The position numbers were made by a program, and so were the translations under genes. This document shows, piece after piece, positions 34,609 through 45,278 of a stretch of DNA of 64,000 nt. This DNA is from Clostridium rectalis. GTDB lineage: Bacteria; Bacillota; Clostridia; Clostridiales; Clostridiaceae. Every line of letters starts with the position of its first letter. The stretch's first letter is position 1. The notes below the pieces were generated by a model. The model had not been told where the DNA came from. It did not search any database and worked only from the letters and a program-made list of their open reading frames with translations. The stretch is from assembly GCF_900626095.1 (NCBI RefSeq), contig NZ_UYZZ01000007.1, forward strand, positions 1 to 64,000, in the 5' to 3' direction.

Positions 34609-35154
34609 TTCCATTTGTTTACCTAAGAAGGATGATGCAGTTTCAGCTAATTTGATTTCTACATCACCAAATGTTTTCCCTTCTTCCTTAGATACAATGA
34701 TTACAGCTCCTATTGCATCTCCTTCTGAAATTATAGGAGAAATAACTTGAGCTTTATATTTTCCTTCTACTTCTTCATCATCATATAATGATACAAATTG
34801 TGAGCCCTGATTAAAATGCACTGTCTTTCTATCATCTATTATCTTTTCCAACTCATTACTTATCTTTTTATCCAAATATTCTTTCTTCTGAGCTCCACTA
34901 ATAGATATTATACTATCCTTATCACATATAAATACTATGTTGCCAATAGCTTGCTGTAATGCTTCAGCATATCCTTTAGAGAATTCACTTAACTCTCCTA
35001 TAGGGGAATATTTTTTTAGTATTATTCCACCCTCTCTATCTGTAAAAATTTCTAAAGGATCTCCTTCTCTGATCCTTAATGTTCTTCTTATTTCTTTAGG
35101 AATTACTACTCTTCCTAGGTCGTCTATACGTCTTACAATTCCTGTTGCCTTCAT
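34603..35154 (-). CDS. spoVT: Stage V sporulation transcription factor SpoVT
   Basis: 183 residues. The N-terminal AbrB-type swapped-hairpin DNA-binding domain (GIVRRIDDLGRVVIPKEIRRTL) is followed by a GAF-like domain (about 55-180). It regulates forespore sigma-G genes and late sporulation. Confidence 0.96.
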   Translation of the reverse strand: MKATGIVRRIDDLGRVVIPKEIRRTLRIREGDPLEIFTDREGGIILKKYSPIGELSEFSKGYAEALQQAIGNIVFICDKDSIISISGAQKKEYLDKKISNELEKIIDDRKTVHFNQGSQFVSLYDDEEVEGKYKAQVISPIISEGDAIGAVIIVSKEEGKTFGDVEIKLAETASSFLGKQMEQ

Positions 35155-35250
35155 AAAATTTTCCTCCCTTAACTAAAAATATTTATTTATTACGACTTGT
35201 ATTAATATTATCTTTCTAAATATGAAATTTTATACACATTTGTAATTTAA

Positions 35251-35282
35251 AAAAACCCGAAATTTAAAATTTCGGGTTTTTT
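35251..35282 (-). terminator. prsA terminator
   Basis: Arms AAAAACCCGAAATTT and AAATTTCGGGTTTTT, with T-runs on both strands, just after the stop. Confidence 0.9.
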
Positions 35283-35285
35283 TTA

Positions 35286-36293
35286 CTATAATATATTCTT
35301 TTCATACTTTTCTGTTTCAATTTTTGTATCCTTTTTCCATTGATTTACTTTTTCAGTAAACACTTTCTGCTGCTCTTCTGCTAATGTATCTTTCTTTATC
35401 TGTTCCTTTACAGTATCAAACTTTTTAAATGAAACAGGATCTTTATCTATTACTTTTATAATATGATATCCAAACTTACTGTTAACTGGATCTGATATTT
35501 CACCTTTATTTAACTTAACAACTGCATCTGAAAAAGGTTTTACAAATTGGCTATATTCAACAGAACCTAAATCACCACCACTTTCTTTTGATCCAGGATC
35601 AGTGGAAACTTCCTTCGCCACTTTAGCAAAATCTTCACCTTTGTTAAGTCTTTCTTTAACTTTTTTAGCTTCCTCCTCAGTTTTAACTAAAATATGCCAT
35701 GCATGAAATTTACTTGGTTTTTCTGTGAAACTATATATGTTATCATTATAGTATTTCAAAGCCTTTGCATCATCAATTTTTACATCCTTTGTTACTGTCT
35801 TTTGAACCTCATTTGCTATTAATTGTGTTTTATAAAACTCTTTTAGTGTGTTTTCATCCACACCCATCTTTTTTATTTCTTCACTGTACTTTGCTTTATC
35901 TCCATTAAAATTTTGTTTTATAATGTTGTCAATAGTTTTTGTAAGCTCTTCGTTTATTTTAGATTCGTCAACCTTTAACTCTTTAGCCTTACTTAATAAT
36001 ATTTTTTCTGTTATCATTTGATCTAAAACTTGCTTTTTATACTGAAGTAACTGGTCTTTTACTTCAGTATTTTTATCATAATTTTCACCATATTGTTGCT
36101 TTATTTTTGATATCTGCTCTGTTAGCATTGGATTGGTATCCAATTCACCTCTTGTAATTTTTTCATTACCAACTTTGGCAACAACACTTTTATTTATTGC
36201 CTCAGGTGTTTTTTCTATCATACTACATCCTACCGCAGACATAGCAAGTATACTTATTAATGTAGATGCCACTAATTTTTTTATGTTTTTCAA
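35286..36293 (-). CDS. prsA: Foldase lipoprotein PrsA, parvulin-type peptidyl-prolyl isomerase
   Basis: 335 residues. Lipoprotein signal with lipobox AVGC (Cys23), a SurA-like chaperone N-domain (about 35-190), and a parvulin domain (about 195-290: HAWHILVKTEEEA, GGDLGSVEYSQFVKPF, FGYHIIKV). It folds exported proteins outside the membrane. Confidence 0.94.
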   Translation of the reverse strand: MKNIKKLVASTLISILAMSAVGCSMIEKTPEAINKSVVAKVGNEKITRGELDTNPMLTEQISKIKQQYGENYDKNTEVKDQLLQYKKQVLDQMITEKILLSKAKELKVDESKINEELTKTIDNIIKQNFNGDKAKYSEEIKKMGVDENTLKEFYKTQLIANEVQKTVTKDVKIDDAKALKYYNDNIYSFTEKPSKFHAWHILVKTEEEAKKVKERLNKGEDFAKVAKEVSTDPGSKESGGDLGSVEYSQFVKPFSDAVVKLNKGEISDPVNSKFGYHIIKVIDKDPVSFKKFDTVKEQIKKDTLAEEQQKVFTEKVNQWKKDTKIETEKYEKNIL

Positions 36294-36406
36294 TTTTATT
36301 CCCCCACTCTTTCTATTTAATCTTTATTATTATTATAATCTTTAGTTTCCATTGCAAATAATTTGAATATTAATCTTTTTATATATAGTTATGAAAAATA
36401 TTCATT

Positions 36407-39400
36407 TTAGCTTTTTATATTTAAAATCAGTTCTTTTAATTTACTTAATAATTCCTCCTTTTTTATATTTTTTAAATTATATCCTAAGGCTGGTTTATCA
36501 CCAAACTTAAATATCACTTCTCTATTATAATTATTTTTTATATTTTTTCTAAGCTTCTCATTAAATCTTTCCTTATTATCAAATTTTATAATTATTTCAT
36601 TACCTTTTTCTTTTATCTCTTCTATTCCTAAATCTTTAGAAATACATCTTATATAAGCAATATCTATTAAATTTTGAACAGATGGAGGAATTTCAGAGAA
36701 CCTATCTTCTAGTTCCTCTTGAACATCCATCATATCTTCATATGATTCTATTGCTGCTATTTTCTTGTAAATCTCTATTTTTTGAATTTCATCACCTATA
36801 TAATTTTCCGGTATAAACGCATCCACCTTAAGCTCTACCGTAGTTTCTATAGGTTCTCTATCAATTTCACCTTTAACTTTTTTTATTGTATCTTCTAACA
36901 TTTTACAATACAGATCATAACCAACAGACGCCATATGTCCATGTTGTGAAGATCCCATCATATTTCCTGCACCCCTAATTTCTAAATCCTTAAGGGCAAT
37001 CTTAAATCCTGATCCTAATTCCGTAAATTCTTTTATAGCTTTTAACCTTTTTTCTGCAACTTCTGTTAAAATTTTATCTCTTTTATATGTTAAATAACAG
37101 TATGCAATTCTATTACTTCTTCCAACTCTCCCTCTTAATTGATATAACTGTGACAATCCCATCTTATCAGAATCATATATTATCATAGTATTAACATTTT
37201 GTATGTCCATACCCGTTTCTATTATTGTAGTTGCAACAAGTACATCATACTGATTTTTCATAAATCCCATTATAACATTTTCTAATTCTCTTTCTTGCAT
37301 CTGTCCATGTGCTATAGCAACTTTAGCTTCAGGTACAAGTTTAGAAACATAAGAGGCTATTTCCTTTATGTTTTCAACTCGATTATATACAAAATAAACC
37401 TGACCACCTCTATTTATTTCTCTTAATATAGAGTCCCTTATTAATTGATCATTGTATTCAACTACATAAGTTTGAATAGGGAATCTTTCCTCAGGAGGGG
37501 TTTCTATAACACTTATATCCCTAACTCCAACTAAAGACATATGTAACGTTCTAGGTATAGGTGTAGCACTTAGAGTAAGTACATCCACATTCTTTTTTAA
37601 TGTCTTTATTTTCTCTTTATGTTTTACTCCAAATCTTTGCTCTTCATCTATAACAAGAAGTCCTAAATCTTTAAACAATACATCTTTTTGTAATATTCTA
37701 TGGGTTCCAATTAAAATATCTATATTCCCTTCTTTAATTGATTTAATAGTAGATTTTTGTTGTGCAGGAGTTTTAAACCTACTTATCATATCTACTTTAA
37801 TAGGAAAATCAGAGAATCTTTCCAAAAGATTATTGTAATGTTGTTGTGCTAATATAGTAGTAGGTACTAAAAAAGCTACTTGCTTTCCATCCATTACGGC
37901 TTTAAATGCTGCTCTTAAAGCAACTTCTGTCTTACCATAACCTACATCTCCACATAATAATCTATCCATGGCTTTATTTGACTGCATATCTGATTTTATT
38001 TCTTCTATAGCAGTAATTTGATCAGGAGTTTCTTCAAAAGGAAATTCCTCCTCAAATTGCTTTTGCCATACAGTGTCCTTAGAATATTTATATCCTTTAA
38101 GTGTAGAACGTACCGCATATAATTTTACTAAGTCCTCTGCTATTTCTTCTATAGATTTTTTTACCTTATTTTTAGCTTTTGTCCATTCAGAACTCCCTAA
38201 TTTATTTACTTTAGGTGCATTTCCCTCACTACCTATATATTTTTGAACCATATCCAATTGCTCAACCGGTACATAAAGTTTATCATCCCCAAAATACATT
38301 AACTCTAAATAATCCTTCTTGTGACCGGCAATTTCTAGTTGTTTTATACCTTTATATACTCCTATACCGTGATTTACATGTACTACATAATCTCCTGGCT
38401 TTAACTCAGTAAAACTTTTAATTTTACTCAAACCTTTTTTGTTCTGTTTTTTAGCTAATTTTCTCTTAGCTTTTCCAAAAACTTCTTTATCTGATATAAT
38501 ACATAATTTTAATTGGGTATACTCATATCCTTTTAATTGACTACCAAAGGTTATTATAACCTCTCCAGGCATTATTTCATTTACCACATCTTTATAAACA
38601 CTTTCTATGTCATTATCCCTTAATGTGTTTACTAGTCTTTCCCCTCTTGGCCTTGTACCTGATAATATTAAAATTCTATAACCTGCTGCTTTTTTCTCCT
38701 TTATATCATCTATAAGAATATCTAATTGACCTTGGTAATTACTCAAAGTTATTTGTGAAAAATTAACTATTTCTTTAGGTTCTAGAACTTTTACAGATTT
38801 AGGAATAGCACTTAATGTTACAATTTGACTATCTTTTAATGTATCCCATAGTTCATGTTTAGGAATTAAAAGTTCTGCTTGTTTAGGTAAAACATTTCCC
38901 CTACTTAAAAAATTTTTATAGTTGTCCTGAAATTCATAATATACACTTTCCAGTTTTCCTTCACATCTTTGAACATCATCTAGTACAATAAACCAATCTT
39001 TAAAATAATCTAAAAACCCATCTATTTTATCATAAAAATATGGCAAATAACTATCTATGGTCTCAAATGACCAATTTTCTTTTAAACTTTCTAAGTTCCT
39101 ATTAACTATATTATCTAATTTTTCTATAGCTTCATTATTACCTTTTTCTTTTAAAATAGAAGTTACACTTTCAAGATCACTTTGAATATTTTTACAACCT
39201 ATTTCTATATTGTTTCTATTTAAAATTATTTCTTTTGCAGGAAATAATTCTATAGAATCCGTCTTATCAATACTTCTTTGAGACTCTGCATTAAAACTTC
39301 TTATAGAATCAATTTCATCCCCAAAGAGTTCTACTCTATAAGGTTCAGCTGATGTTGGTGAGTATACATCAAGTATTCCCCCTCTAACAGAAAATTGCCC

Positions 39401-39922
39401 TTTACTGTCTACTAAGTCAACCTTTTCATATCCACACTGGATAAGCTTTTCACTTAAATCCTTATAATCCACAATATCCCCTATAGAAAATTTGAATATA
39501 TATCTTTTATATAAATCCATAGAGATATATGATGCAGCTAAAGATTCAATAGATGCCACTATAATTTTCTTACCTGGTTCTAATATACTTTTTATAACCT
39601 TTAATCTTTCCCATCTTAAATCTCCTGAAATAGCATCAAGGTTATAAAAAACTACTTCTCTCGTTGGAAAATAATATACTTCGTTTATATATAAAGATAA
39701 ATCTTCATATAAATCTCTTGCTTCCACGTCACTATGAGTTACTAGTAACAAGGGCTTGTCTATTTCATCATACATTCCATTTATAACATAACTCCTTGAA
39801 GACTCCGAAAGTCCAAATATGCTTAACGGATATTTACCTCTATCTATACTATTTTTAATAGTCTTAAATTCCTTACTACTTCTTAGAGGCTTAAAAATAC
39901 CACTTAATCTCATTTTATTCAC
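36407..39922 (-). CDS. mfd: Transcription-repair coupling factor
   Basis: 1171 residues, full length. UvrB-homology N-terminal domains, a CarD-like RNA polymerase-interaction domain (LKPGDYVVHVNHGIGVYKG), a superfamily 2 translocase with GDVGYGKTEVA and VIDEEQRFG, and the C-terminal TRCF domain. It removes stalled RNA polymerase at DNA lesions and recruits UvrABC. It begins 9 bases after the pth stop. Confidence 0.98.
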   Translation of the reverse strand: MNKMRLSGIFKPLRSSKEFKTIKNSIDRGKYPLSIFGLSESSRSYVINGMYDEIDKPLLLVTHSDVEARDLYEDLSLYINEVYYFPTREVVFYNLDAISGDLRWERLKVIKSILEPGKKIIVASIESLAASYISMDLYKRYIFKFSIGDIVDYKDLSEKLIQCGYEKVDLVDSKGQFSVRGGILDVYSPTSAEPYRVELFGDEIDSIRSFNAESQRSIDKTDSIELFPAKEIILNRNNIEIGCKNIQSDLESVTSILKEKGNNEAIEKLDNIVNRNLESLKENWSFETIDSYLPYFYDKIDGFLDYFKDWFIVLDDVQRCEGKLESVYYEFQDNYKNFLSRGNVLPKQAELLIPKHELWDTLKDSQIVTLSAIPKSVKVLEPKEIVNFSQITLSNYQGQLDILIDDIKEKKAAGYRILILSGTRPRGERLVNTLRDNDIESVYKDVVNEIMPGEVIITFGSQLKGYEYTQLKLCIISDKEVFGKAKRKLAKKQNKKGLSKIKSFTELKPGDYVVHVNHGIGVYKGIKQLEIAGHKKDYLELMYFGDDKLYVPVEQLDMVQKYIGSEGNAPKVNKLGSSEWTKAKNKVKKSIEEIAEDLVKLYAVRSTLKGYKYSKDTVWQKQFEEEFPFEETPDQITAIEEIKSDMQSNKAMDRLLCGDVGYGKTEVALRAAFKAVMDGKQVAFLVPTTILAQQHYNNLLERFSDFPIKVDMISRFKTPAQQKSTIKSIKEGNIDILIGTHRILQKDVLFKDLGLLVIDEEQRFGVKHKEKIKTLKKNVDVLTLSATPIPRTLHMSLVGVRDISVIETPPEERFPIQTYVVEYNDQLIRDSILREINRGGQVYFVYNRVENIKEIASYVSKLVPEAKVAIAHGQMQERELENVIMGFMKNQYDVLVATTIIETGMDIQNVNTMIIYDSDKMGLSQLYQLRGRVGRSNRIAYCYLTYKRDKILTEVAEKRLKAIKEFTELGSGFKIALKDLEIRGAGNMMGSSQHGHMASVGYDLYCKMLEDTIKKVKGEIDREPIETTVELKVDAFIPENYIGDEIQKIEIYKKIAAIESYEDMMDVQEELEDRFSEIPPSVQNLIDIAYIRCISKDLGIEEIKEKGNEIIIKFDNKERFNEKLRKNIKNNYNREVIFKFGDKPALGYNLKNIKKEELLSKLKELILNIKS

Positions 39923-39931
39923 CTCATTATA

Positions 39932-40498
39932 TTACTCCGCTTTAAAATTATTAAATTTATTCATTGCTTTTTCAGGAGTTTCCTTAATAATAATTTCTAC
40001 TGACTTTCTAACTACCTCAAAACATTGATTTAATTTTTCTCTATCCTCTGGTATAAATTTACCTAATACATGAGAAACCATATCTCTTTCCGCTTTTCCT
40101 ATTCCAATTCTAGCTCTTATAAATTCATCTGTTCCTAAGTTAGCTATTATACTCTTAATTCCATTATGCCCCCCTGAACTTCCTTTTGTTCTTATTCTTA
40201 ATCGTCCCACCTCCAAATCCACATCATCATAAATAACTATTATGTCATTGGATGGTATTTTATAGAATTGAACTATTTCTCTTAAACTCTCTCCACTTAA
40301 ATTCATATAAGTTTGTGGTTTTAATAAAATAACCTTTTCTCCATTTATATTTCCTTCTCCATAAACTCCCTTAAATTTTATCCTGTTTAATAAAATATTA
40401 TACTTACCCGCTATTGAATCTATACAATCAAAGCCTACATTGTGCCTAGTTTTTTCATATTCTCTTCCTGGATTACCTAGTCCAACTAATAAAAACAT
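39932..40498 (-). CDS. pth: Peptidyl-tRNA hydrolase
   Basis: 188 residues. Recycles peptidyl-tRNAs that drop off ribosomes. Starts [22 protein letters not shown], with the catalytic His19 and Asn20, then [12 protein letters not shown] and the GGHNGIKSI segment. The pth-mfd order is typical of Firmicutes. Confidence 0.97.
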   Translation of the reverse strand: MFLLVGLGNPGREYEKTRHNVGFDCIDSIAGKYNILLNRIKFKGVYGEGNINGEKVILLKPQTYMNLSGESLREIVQFYKIPSNDIIVIYDDVDLEVGRLRIRTKGSSGGHNGIKSIIANLGTDEFIRARIGIGKAERDMVSHVLGKFIPEDREKLNQCFEVVRKSVEIIIKETPEKAMNKFNNFKAE

Positions 40499-40558
40499 AT
40501 TATTGCCTCCGTTAAAATTTAGTATAATACTTATTATATTATACTAAAATATACAAAT

Positions 40559-40587
40559 AATAAAGAGACGTGTACAGTCTCTTTATT
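40559..40587 (-). terminator. htrA terminator
   Basis: Perfect 11-bp arms AATAAAGAGAC and GTCTCTTTATT between htrA and pth; T-rich on both flanks. Confidence 0.8.
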
Positions 40588-40620
40588 ATTATATCCAAGT
40601 AATTACTTTTTATATAACAC

Positions 40621-41787
40621 TTAACTTTTAGAATCTTTCATTTCTGATAGTATTATATTTACATCTATATTAGAACCATTTCTCCATATAGTACATTTTA
40701 CAGAATCTCCTATTTTATGTTTATCCAATACTTCTGACAAATCTTCATAACTCTTAACTTTAGTCTTATCTAATTCAATAATTACATCTGTAGGTTTAAC
40801 CCCTGCTGCAGCTGCTCCTGATCCCTGAACTACCTCATTTACATAAAATCCTTGAATTTTACCATCCTTTGAGCTCACTGATTTGCCTAATACTCCTAAT
40901 GCTGGCCTTTTAACTTTACCATAATTCATCAAGGAATTCACTATACCTTTAGCTTCATTTATCGCTATTGCAAACCCCATTCCCTCAGCATTTACATTTG
41001 CTCCAAGCTTTAAACTATTTATCCCGATTACTTCACCATTTTCATTGCATAATGCTCCTCCACTATTTCCTGGATTTATAGCAGCATCTGTCTGCAAAAC
41101 TTTATACACCGCACCCTCATATTGCATTGTTCTATTTAATGCACTTACAATTCCTGATGTAACTGTCCCTGCAAATTCTTCTCCTAATGGATTTCCAATA
41201 GCTATAGCTAAATCTCCAACTTTAACTTGGGATGAATCCCCAAACTTAGCCGTTGGCAAATTATTAGCTTCTATTTTTATAACTGCTAAATCTGATCTTT
41301 TATCTGCCCCTATTAATTTAGCTTCAAGTACTTTACCATTAGATAATTTTACTGTAACTTTTGAAGCCCCTTCAATAACATGATTATTTGTAACAATATA
41401 ACCATTGGGATCAAAAATTATCCCTGATCCTGAACTTTGGGTAGTTGACCCCCAAAAGGTTTCTCCTTTATTATTAATACCAACTACTGCAGGTCCTACA
41501 GCCTCTGCTACTTTATTGACAGCATTTTTAGGTGTTTCTGCGGTACTTTTATTGTTAGATAACTGATTTTTATAGAAATACTCATTTTTTCCTGAATACT
41601 TTTTATTAATAATATATGCACTAGTTGCAGCACCAGAAATAGCTGCTATAACTATTATAATTATTAGTTTCAAAAAATTTCTAAATCTATATCCCCGTTT
41701 GTTTTTTTTAAATTTTATATTACCATCTTCAGAACCTATACTTTGCCACTTTACATCCTTTACTTCATTAAATTTATAATCATCCAT
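40621..41787 (-). CDS. htrA: Membrane-anchored serine protease, HtrA/DegP family
   Basis: 388 residues: cytoplasmic N-terminus, one membrane helix (about 40-60), trypsin-like domain with triad H136 (TNNHVIEG), D166 (RSDLAVI) and S242 (GNSGGAL), and a C-terminal PDZ domain (about 290-380). It degrades or refolds damaged exported proteins. It directly follows a response regulator and kinase on the same strand, an order like CssRS-HtrA of Bacillus. Confidence 0.93.
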   Translation of the reverse strand: MDDYKFNEVKDVKWQSIGSEDGNIKFKKNKRGYRFRNFLKLIIIIVIAAISGAATSAYIINKKYSGKNEYFYKNQLSNNKSTAETPKNAVNKVAEAVGPAVVGINNKGETFWGSTTQSSGSGIIFDPNGYIVTNNHVIEGASKVTVKLSNGKVLEAKLIGADKRSDLAVIKIEANNLPTAKFGDSSQVKVGDLAIAIGNPLGEEFAGTVTSGIVSALNRTMQYEGAVYKVLQTDAAINPGNSGGALCNENGEVIGINSLKLGANVNAEGMGFAIAINEAKGIVNSLMNYGKVKRPALGVLGKSVSSKDGKIQGFYVNEVVQGSGAAAAGVKPTDVIIELDKTKVKSYEDLSEVLDKHKIGDSVKCTIWRNGSNIDVNIILSEMKDSKS

Positions 41788-41878
41788 AATGATAACACCT
41801 CCAAAACCTATAGTAAAATTATATGCTACTTATTTTACATAACTATGAACAAACTGTAAGAAATTCATTATAGAATTT

Positions 41879-43285
41879 TTATATTTTTTTTAACGTAAAA
41901 GTAAATTCTACTCCATCATCTCTATTTTCAGCCCATATATCCTCTCCTAATTGAGTCAATATACTTCTTACAATCGATAGTCCTAATCCCGTACTAATCT
42001 TAGAAGATCTTGCTTTATCAGCTTTATAAAATCTAGACCATATATTTTTTAAATCCTCTTCCTTTATTTTTTTACCTGTATTAAAAACAGAAACATAAAC
42101 TTTATTTCCTTTAACTTTAGTATTTATTTCTATCTTGCCACCATCTTCTCCATACTTTAATGCATTATCAATAAGATTAGTAACAACTTGGGTTAATCTA
42201 TCTTTATCAGCTACTACATATAAGTCATCATCCTGTAAAGTTACTTCCACATTGATTTTATTATTTTTAATTTTAGTTTCAAACCTTATAACAGCCAATC
42301 TAATAATTTCATTTACATTTACTTCCTCAATATTTAATTTCAATTGTCCTGCTTCAATGGAAGATAAATCCAATAAATCATTTACTAATCTAGTAAGTCT
42401 TTGAATTTCATCATAGGCTAATGTTAAATAATAATTTACCTTCTCCTCTGGTATTACTCCATCTATTATTCCGCCTATAAACCCTTTTATAGAGGTAAGC
42501 GGTGAACGAATCTCATGAGATACATTAGAAATAAATTGTCTTCTATTAACCTCTATTTTTTCTAAAGATTCCGCCATTAAATTAAAAGAATTAGCAAGTT
42601 CTCCTATCTCATCTTCTGCCCTAATATGAACTCTTTTGTCCACCTCTCCTTTTGATATCTTATCTGCTACATAATTAATTTTACCTAAGGGTTTTATAAT
42701 TATTCTCTGAGAAAAATAATATATGATAAAACAGGATCCTATAATAGCCAATATAGCTGATAACCAAATAATTTGATAAACTTTATTTAAAGGTCCTCTT
42801 ATTTCATCAAGGGAAGTGTGCATTATAACTGCCCCTTTAAAAGTATCATTATGAAAAACTGGAATTATAAATGTATGAACTGGTGCTGTAAATATATTAG
42901 AATATGATCCTCTTTTCTCTATATCATTTCCAAATCTTAGCTCCTCTAATTCATCTGTCAAAACCTGTTTCCCTATTAAATTACTATACTTACTATTAGA
43001 CACAGAATAAACTATTCCATAATTATCCGTCAACCAAATATTACTAGATAAATAATTTCCTATACTATATAAAAGTTCACCAATTCTCTCACTTGATAAA
43101 TTTCCCTCTAAATATTTTACTGCTCCTACTCCTATATATTGTCCTTCACTAATTAATTGACTTTTTCTTTGTTCAAAATAATAGCTTTCGAACCAGTAGG
43201 ATAAAAAAGTAGCAGTTACAACAAAACTTATTGCAATTATTGCTGTAAAAGTTGCTACCATTTTTGAAAATAATCCCTTTTTCAT
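41879..43285 (-). CDS. Sensor histidine kinase
   Basis: 468 residues: membrane helices at about 9-32 and 171-190 with an outer sensing domain between, a HAMP linker (about 192-245), a HisKA domain with the phosphorylated H257 in SNVSHEIRSPLTS, and an HATPase domain with the GLGLSIV box. It starts 4 bases after the regulator gene. Envelope stress is a reasonable guess for its signal because htrA follows it. Confidence 0.93.
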   Translation of the reverse strand: MKKGLFSKMVATFTAIIAISFVVTATFLSYWFESYYFEQRKSQLISEGQYIGVGAVKYLEGNLSSERIGELLYSIGNYLSSNIWLTDNYGIVYSVSNSKYSNLIGKQVLTDELEELRFGNDIEKRGSYSNIFTAPVHTFIIPVFHNDTFKGAVIMHTSLDEIRGPLNKVYQIIWLSAILAIIGSCFIIYYFSQRIIIKPLGKINYVADKISKGEVDKRVHIRAEDEIGELANSFNLMAESLEKIEVNRRQFISNVSHEIRSPLTSIKGFIGGIIDGVIPEEKVNYYLTLAYDEIQRLTRLVNDLLDLSSIEAGQLKLNIEEVNVNEIIRLAVIRFETKIKNNKINVEVTLQDDDLYVVADKDRLTQVVTNLIDNALKYGEDGGKIEINTKVKGNKVYVSVFNTGKKIKEEDLKNIWSRFYKADKARSSKISTGLGLSIVRSILTQLGEDIWAENRDDGVEFTFTLKKI

Positions 43286-43288
43286 AAG

Positions 43289-43978
43289 TTATTTCACCTC
43301 AAATTTATAACCAACTCCCCATACAGTCTCTATCTGCCAGTTAACACCACCTGATAACTTCTCTCTCAATCTTTTTATATGAACATCAACGGTTCTTGAA
43401 TCACCTGGATAATCATATCCCCACACCTCACAAAGTAATTGCTCCCTTGTAAATACCCTATTTTTATTATTGGCTAAATAATAAAGAAGCTCAAATTCCT
43501 TTGGTGGCATTTTTATTTCTTCATCTTTGTATATTACTGTATAAGAATTAATATCTATTACAAGATCTTCAAATTTTAAAACTTCTCTATCTTCCCCATC
43601 AGAATTATATCTTCTAAGTACCGCTTTAACCCTAGCTACTAATTCCTTTGGTTCAAAAGGTTTAACCATATAATCATCTGCTCCTAATTCCAATCCTAAC
43701 ACTTTATCAAAAGTTTCTCCCTTTGCAGTTAGCATTATAACTGGGCAATGTGAATCCTTTCTAATCCATTTTAATACATCTATACCATCCATATGTGGTA
43801 GCATTATGTCTAATAGCACTAAGTCAGGCTTATATTCCTCAAAAGCCTCCTGCGCTTCTTTACCATCATTACTCACTCTAGTATCATATCCAGCACTATC
43901 TAAATACATTTTTATTACTTCACATATATTTAGATCATCATCAACTATTAAAATTTTACCTATTTTCCCTTCCATCAT
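43289..43978 (-). CDS. Response regulator, OmpR/PhoB family
   Basis: 229 residues from the ATG at 43978 (behind AGGAGG); a longer in-frame reading to 44032 lacks a ribosome site. Receiver domain with phosphoryl Asp57 (LVLLDIMLPHMDG) and a C-terminal winged helix (PPKEFELLYYLANNKNRVFTREQL region). Partner of the kinase that follows. The upstream gap to prs (44033-44258) holds no gene I can support. Confidence 0.94.
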   Translation of the reverse strand: MMEGKIGKILIVDDDLNICEVIKMYLDSAGYDTRVSNDGKEAQEAFEEYKPDLVLLDIMLPHMDGIDVLKWIRKDSHCPVIMLTAKGETFDKVLGLELGADDYMVKPFEPKELVARVKAVLRRYNSDGEDREVLKFEDLVIDINSYTVIYKDEEIKMPPKEFELLYYLANNKNRVFTREQLLCEVWGYDYPGDSRTVDVHIKRLREKLSGGVNWQIETVWGVGYKFEVK

Positions 43979-44258
43979 TCCATCTTTCCTCCTAGTATTA
44001 TTGTGAAACACTATACAATTTAAATTTATCATATAGCATTTATATATAATAGTATATTCTTAAAATGTTACAAAATATTTACTAGTTAAATAGTAAATAT
44101 TTATATTAAAAAATTTATTTTATAATGAACTTTATTATACCTTTAAACTATGATTTAACTAAAAACTACTCTAAATAATATTTTGCTCAATAAATTATTT
44201 TTAAACCTAATTAATTTTAAAACCACACTATATTTAATTAATTTCATAACTATAAAGA

Positions 44259-44293
44259 AAAGCTATGTAAAACTTTCAAGTTTACATAGCTTT
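44259..44293 (-). terminator. prs terminator
   Basis: Perfect 13-bp arms AAAGCTATGTAAA and TTTACATAGCTTT beside the prs stop. Confidence 0.85.
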
Positions 44294-44298
44294 ATTTA

Positions 44299-45258
44299 TT
44301 AATCTTCAAATAATTTACTTACTGAAATTTCTTCATATATTCTTCTTATAGCTTCTGCAAATACAGGAGCCACTGATAACATTTTAAACTTTTCACTCTT
44401 CTTATTTTCTGGTAAATCTATAGTATTTAACATTATTAATTCTTTTATTACTGATTCATTTATTCTTTCAATTGCAGGACCTGATAATACAGCATGAGTA
44501 CAACAAGCATAAACTTCTTTTGCTCCCATTTTCACCAATGCATTTGCTCCATTTGTTATTGTTCCAGCTGTGTCTATCATATCATCAACTAATATGCAAG
44601 TTTTATCCTTAATATCGCCTATTATATGCATTATCTCTGATACGTTTGGTCTTGGTCTTCTTTTATCTATTATAGCTATTGGTGCATGAATTCTATCTGC
44701 AAACTTTCTAGCCCTTGTAACACTTCCAAGGTCTGGAGAAACTACTACCACATCATCCCTTTGATCAAATCCATTCTGAGCAAAATACTTTCCTAAAATA
44801 GGAACTCCTAAAAGATGATCCACAGGGATATCAAAATATCCTTGAATCTGTGCTGCATGTAAATCCATAGTTAACACCCTATCTGCACCTGCGGCTGTTA
44901 AAAGATCTGCCACAAGTTTTGAAGTTATTGGATCTCTTGCTTTTGCTTTTCTATCCTGTCTTGCATATCCATAATATGGTATTACAGCTGTTATTCTTCC
45001 TGCTGATGCTCTTTTAAATGCATCAATCATTATAAGTAACTCCATTAAGTTATCATTTACTGGATCATTAGTAGATTGGATTATAAAAGCATCAATTCCT
45101 CTTACTGTTTCATTAATATCTACACATATTTCTCCATCACTAAATGTTCCTACTTTTGCATCTCCTAATGGAACACCTAATATATCTGCAATATCTTCTG
45201 CTAGTTTAGGGTGTGCATTCCCTGTGAAAATTTTTATACTCTTGCCATGGCTTATCAT
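44299..45258 (-). CDS. prs: Ribose-phosphate pyrophosphokinase
   Basis: 319 residues. Makes PRPP for nucleotide, histidine and tryptophan synthesis. [33 protein letters not shown], and the PRPP-binding [14 protein letters not shown] are all standard. It follows glmU by about 20 bases, the usual glmU-prs operon. Confidence 0.97.
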   Translation of the reverse strand: MISHGKSIKIFTGNAHPKLAEDIADILGVPLGDAKVGTFSDGEICVDINETVRGIDAFIIQSTNDPVNDNLMELLIMIDAFKRASAGRITAVIPYYGYARQDRKAKARDPITSKLVADLLTAAGADRVLTMDLHAAQIQGYFDIPVDHLLGVPILGKYFAQNGFDQRDDVVVVSPDLGSVTRARKFADRIHAPIAIIDKRRPRPNVSEIMHIIGDIKDKTCILVDDMIDTAGTITNGANALVKMGAKEVYACCTHAVLSGPAIERINESVIKELIMLNTIDLPENKKSEKFKMLSVAPVFAEAIRRIYEEISVSKLFED

Positions 45259-45278
45259 TAAATGAACCTCCCTTAGAA

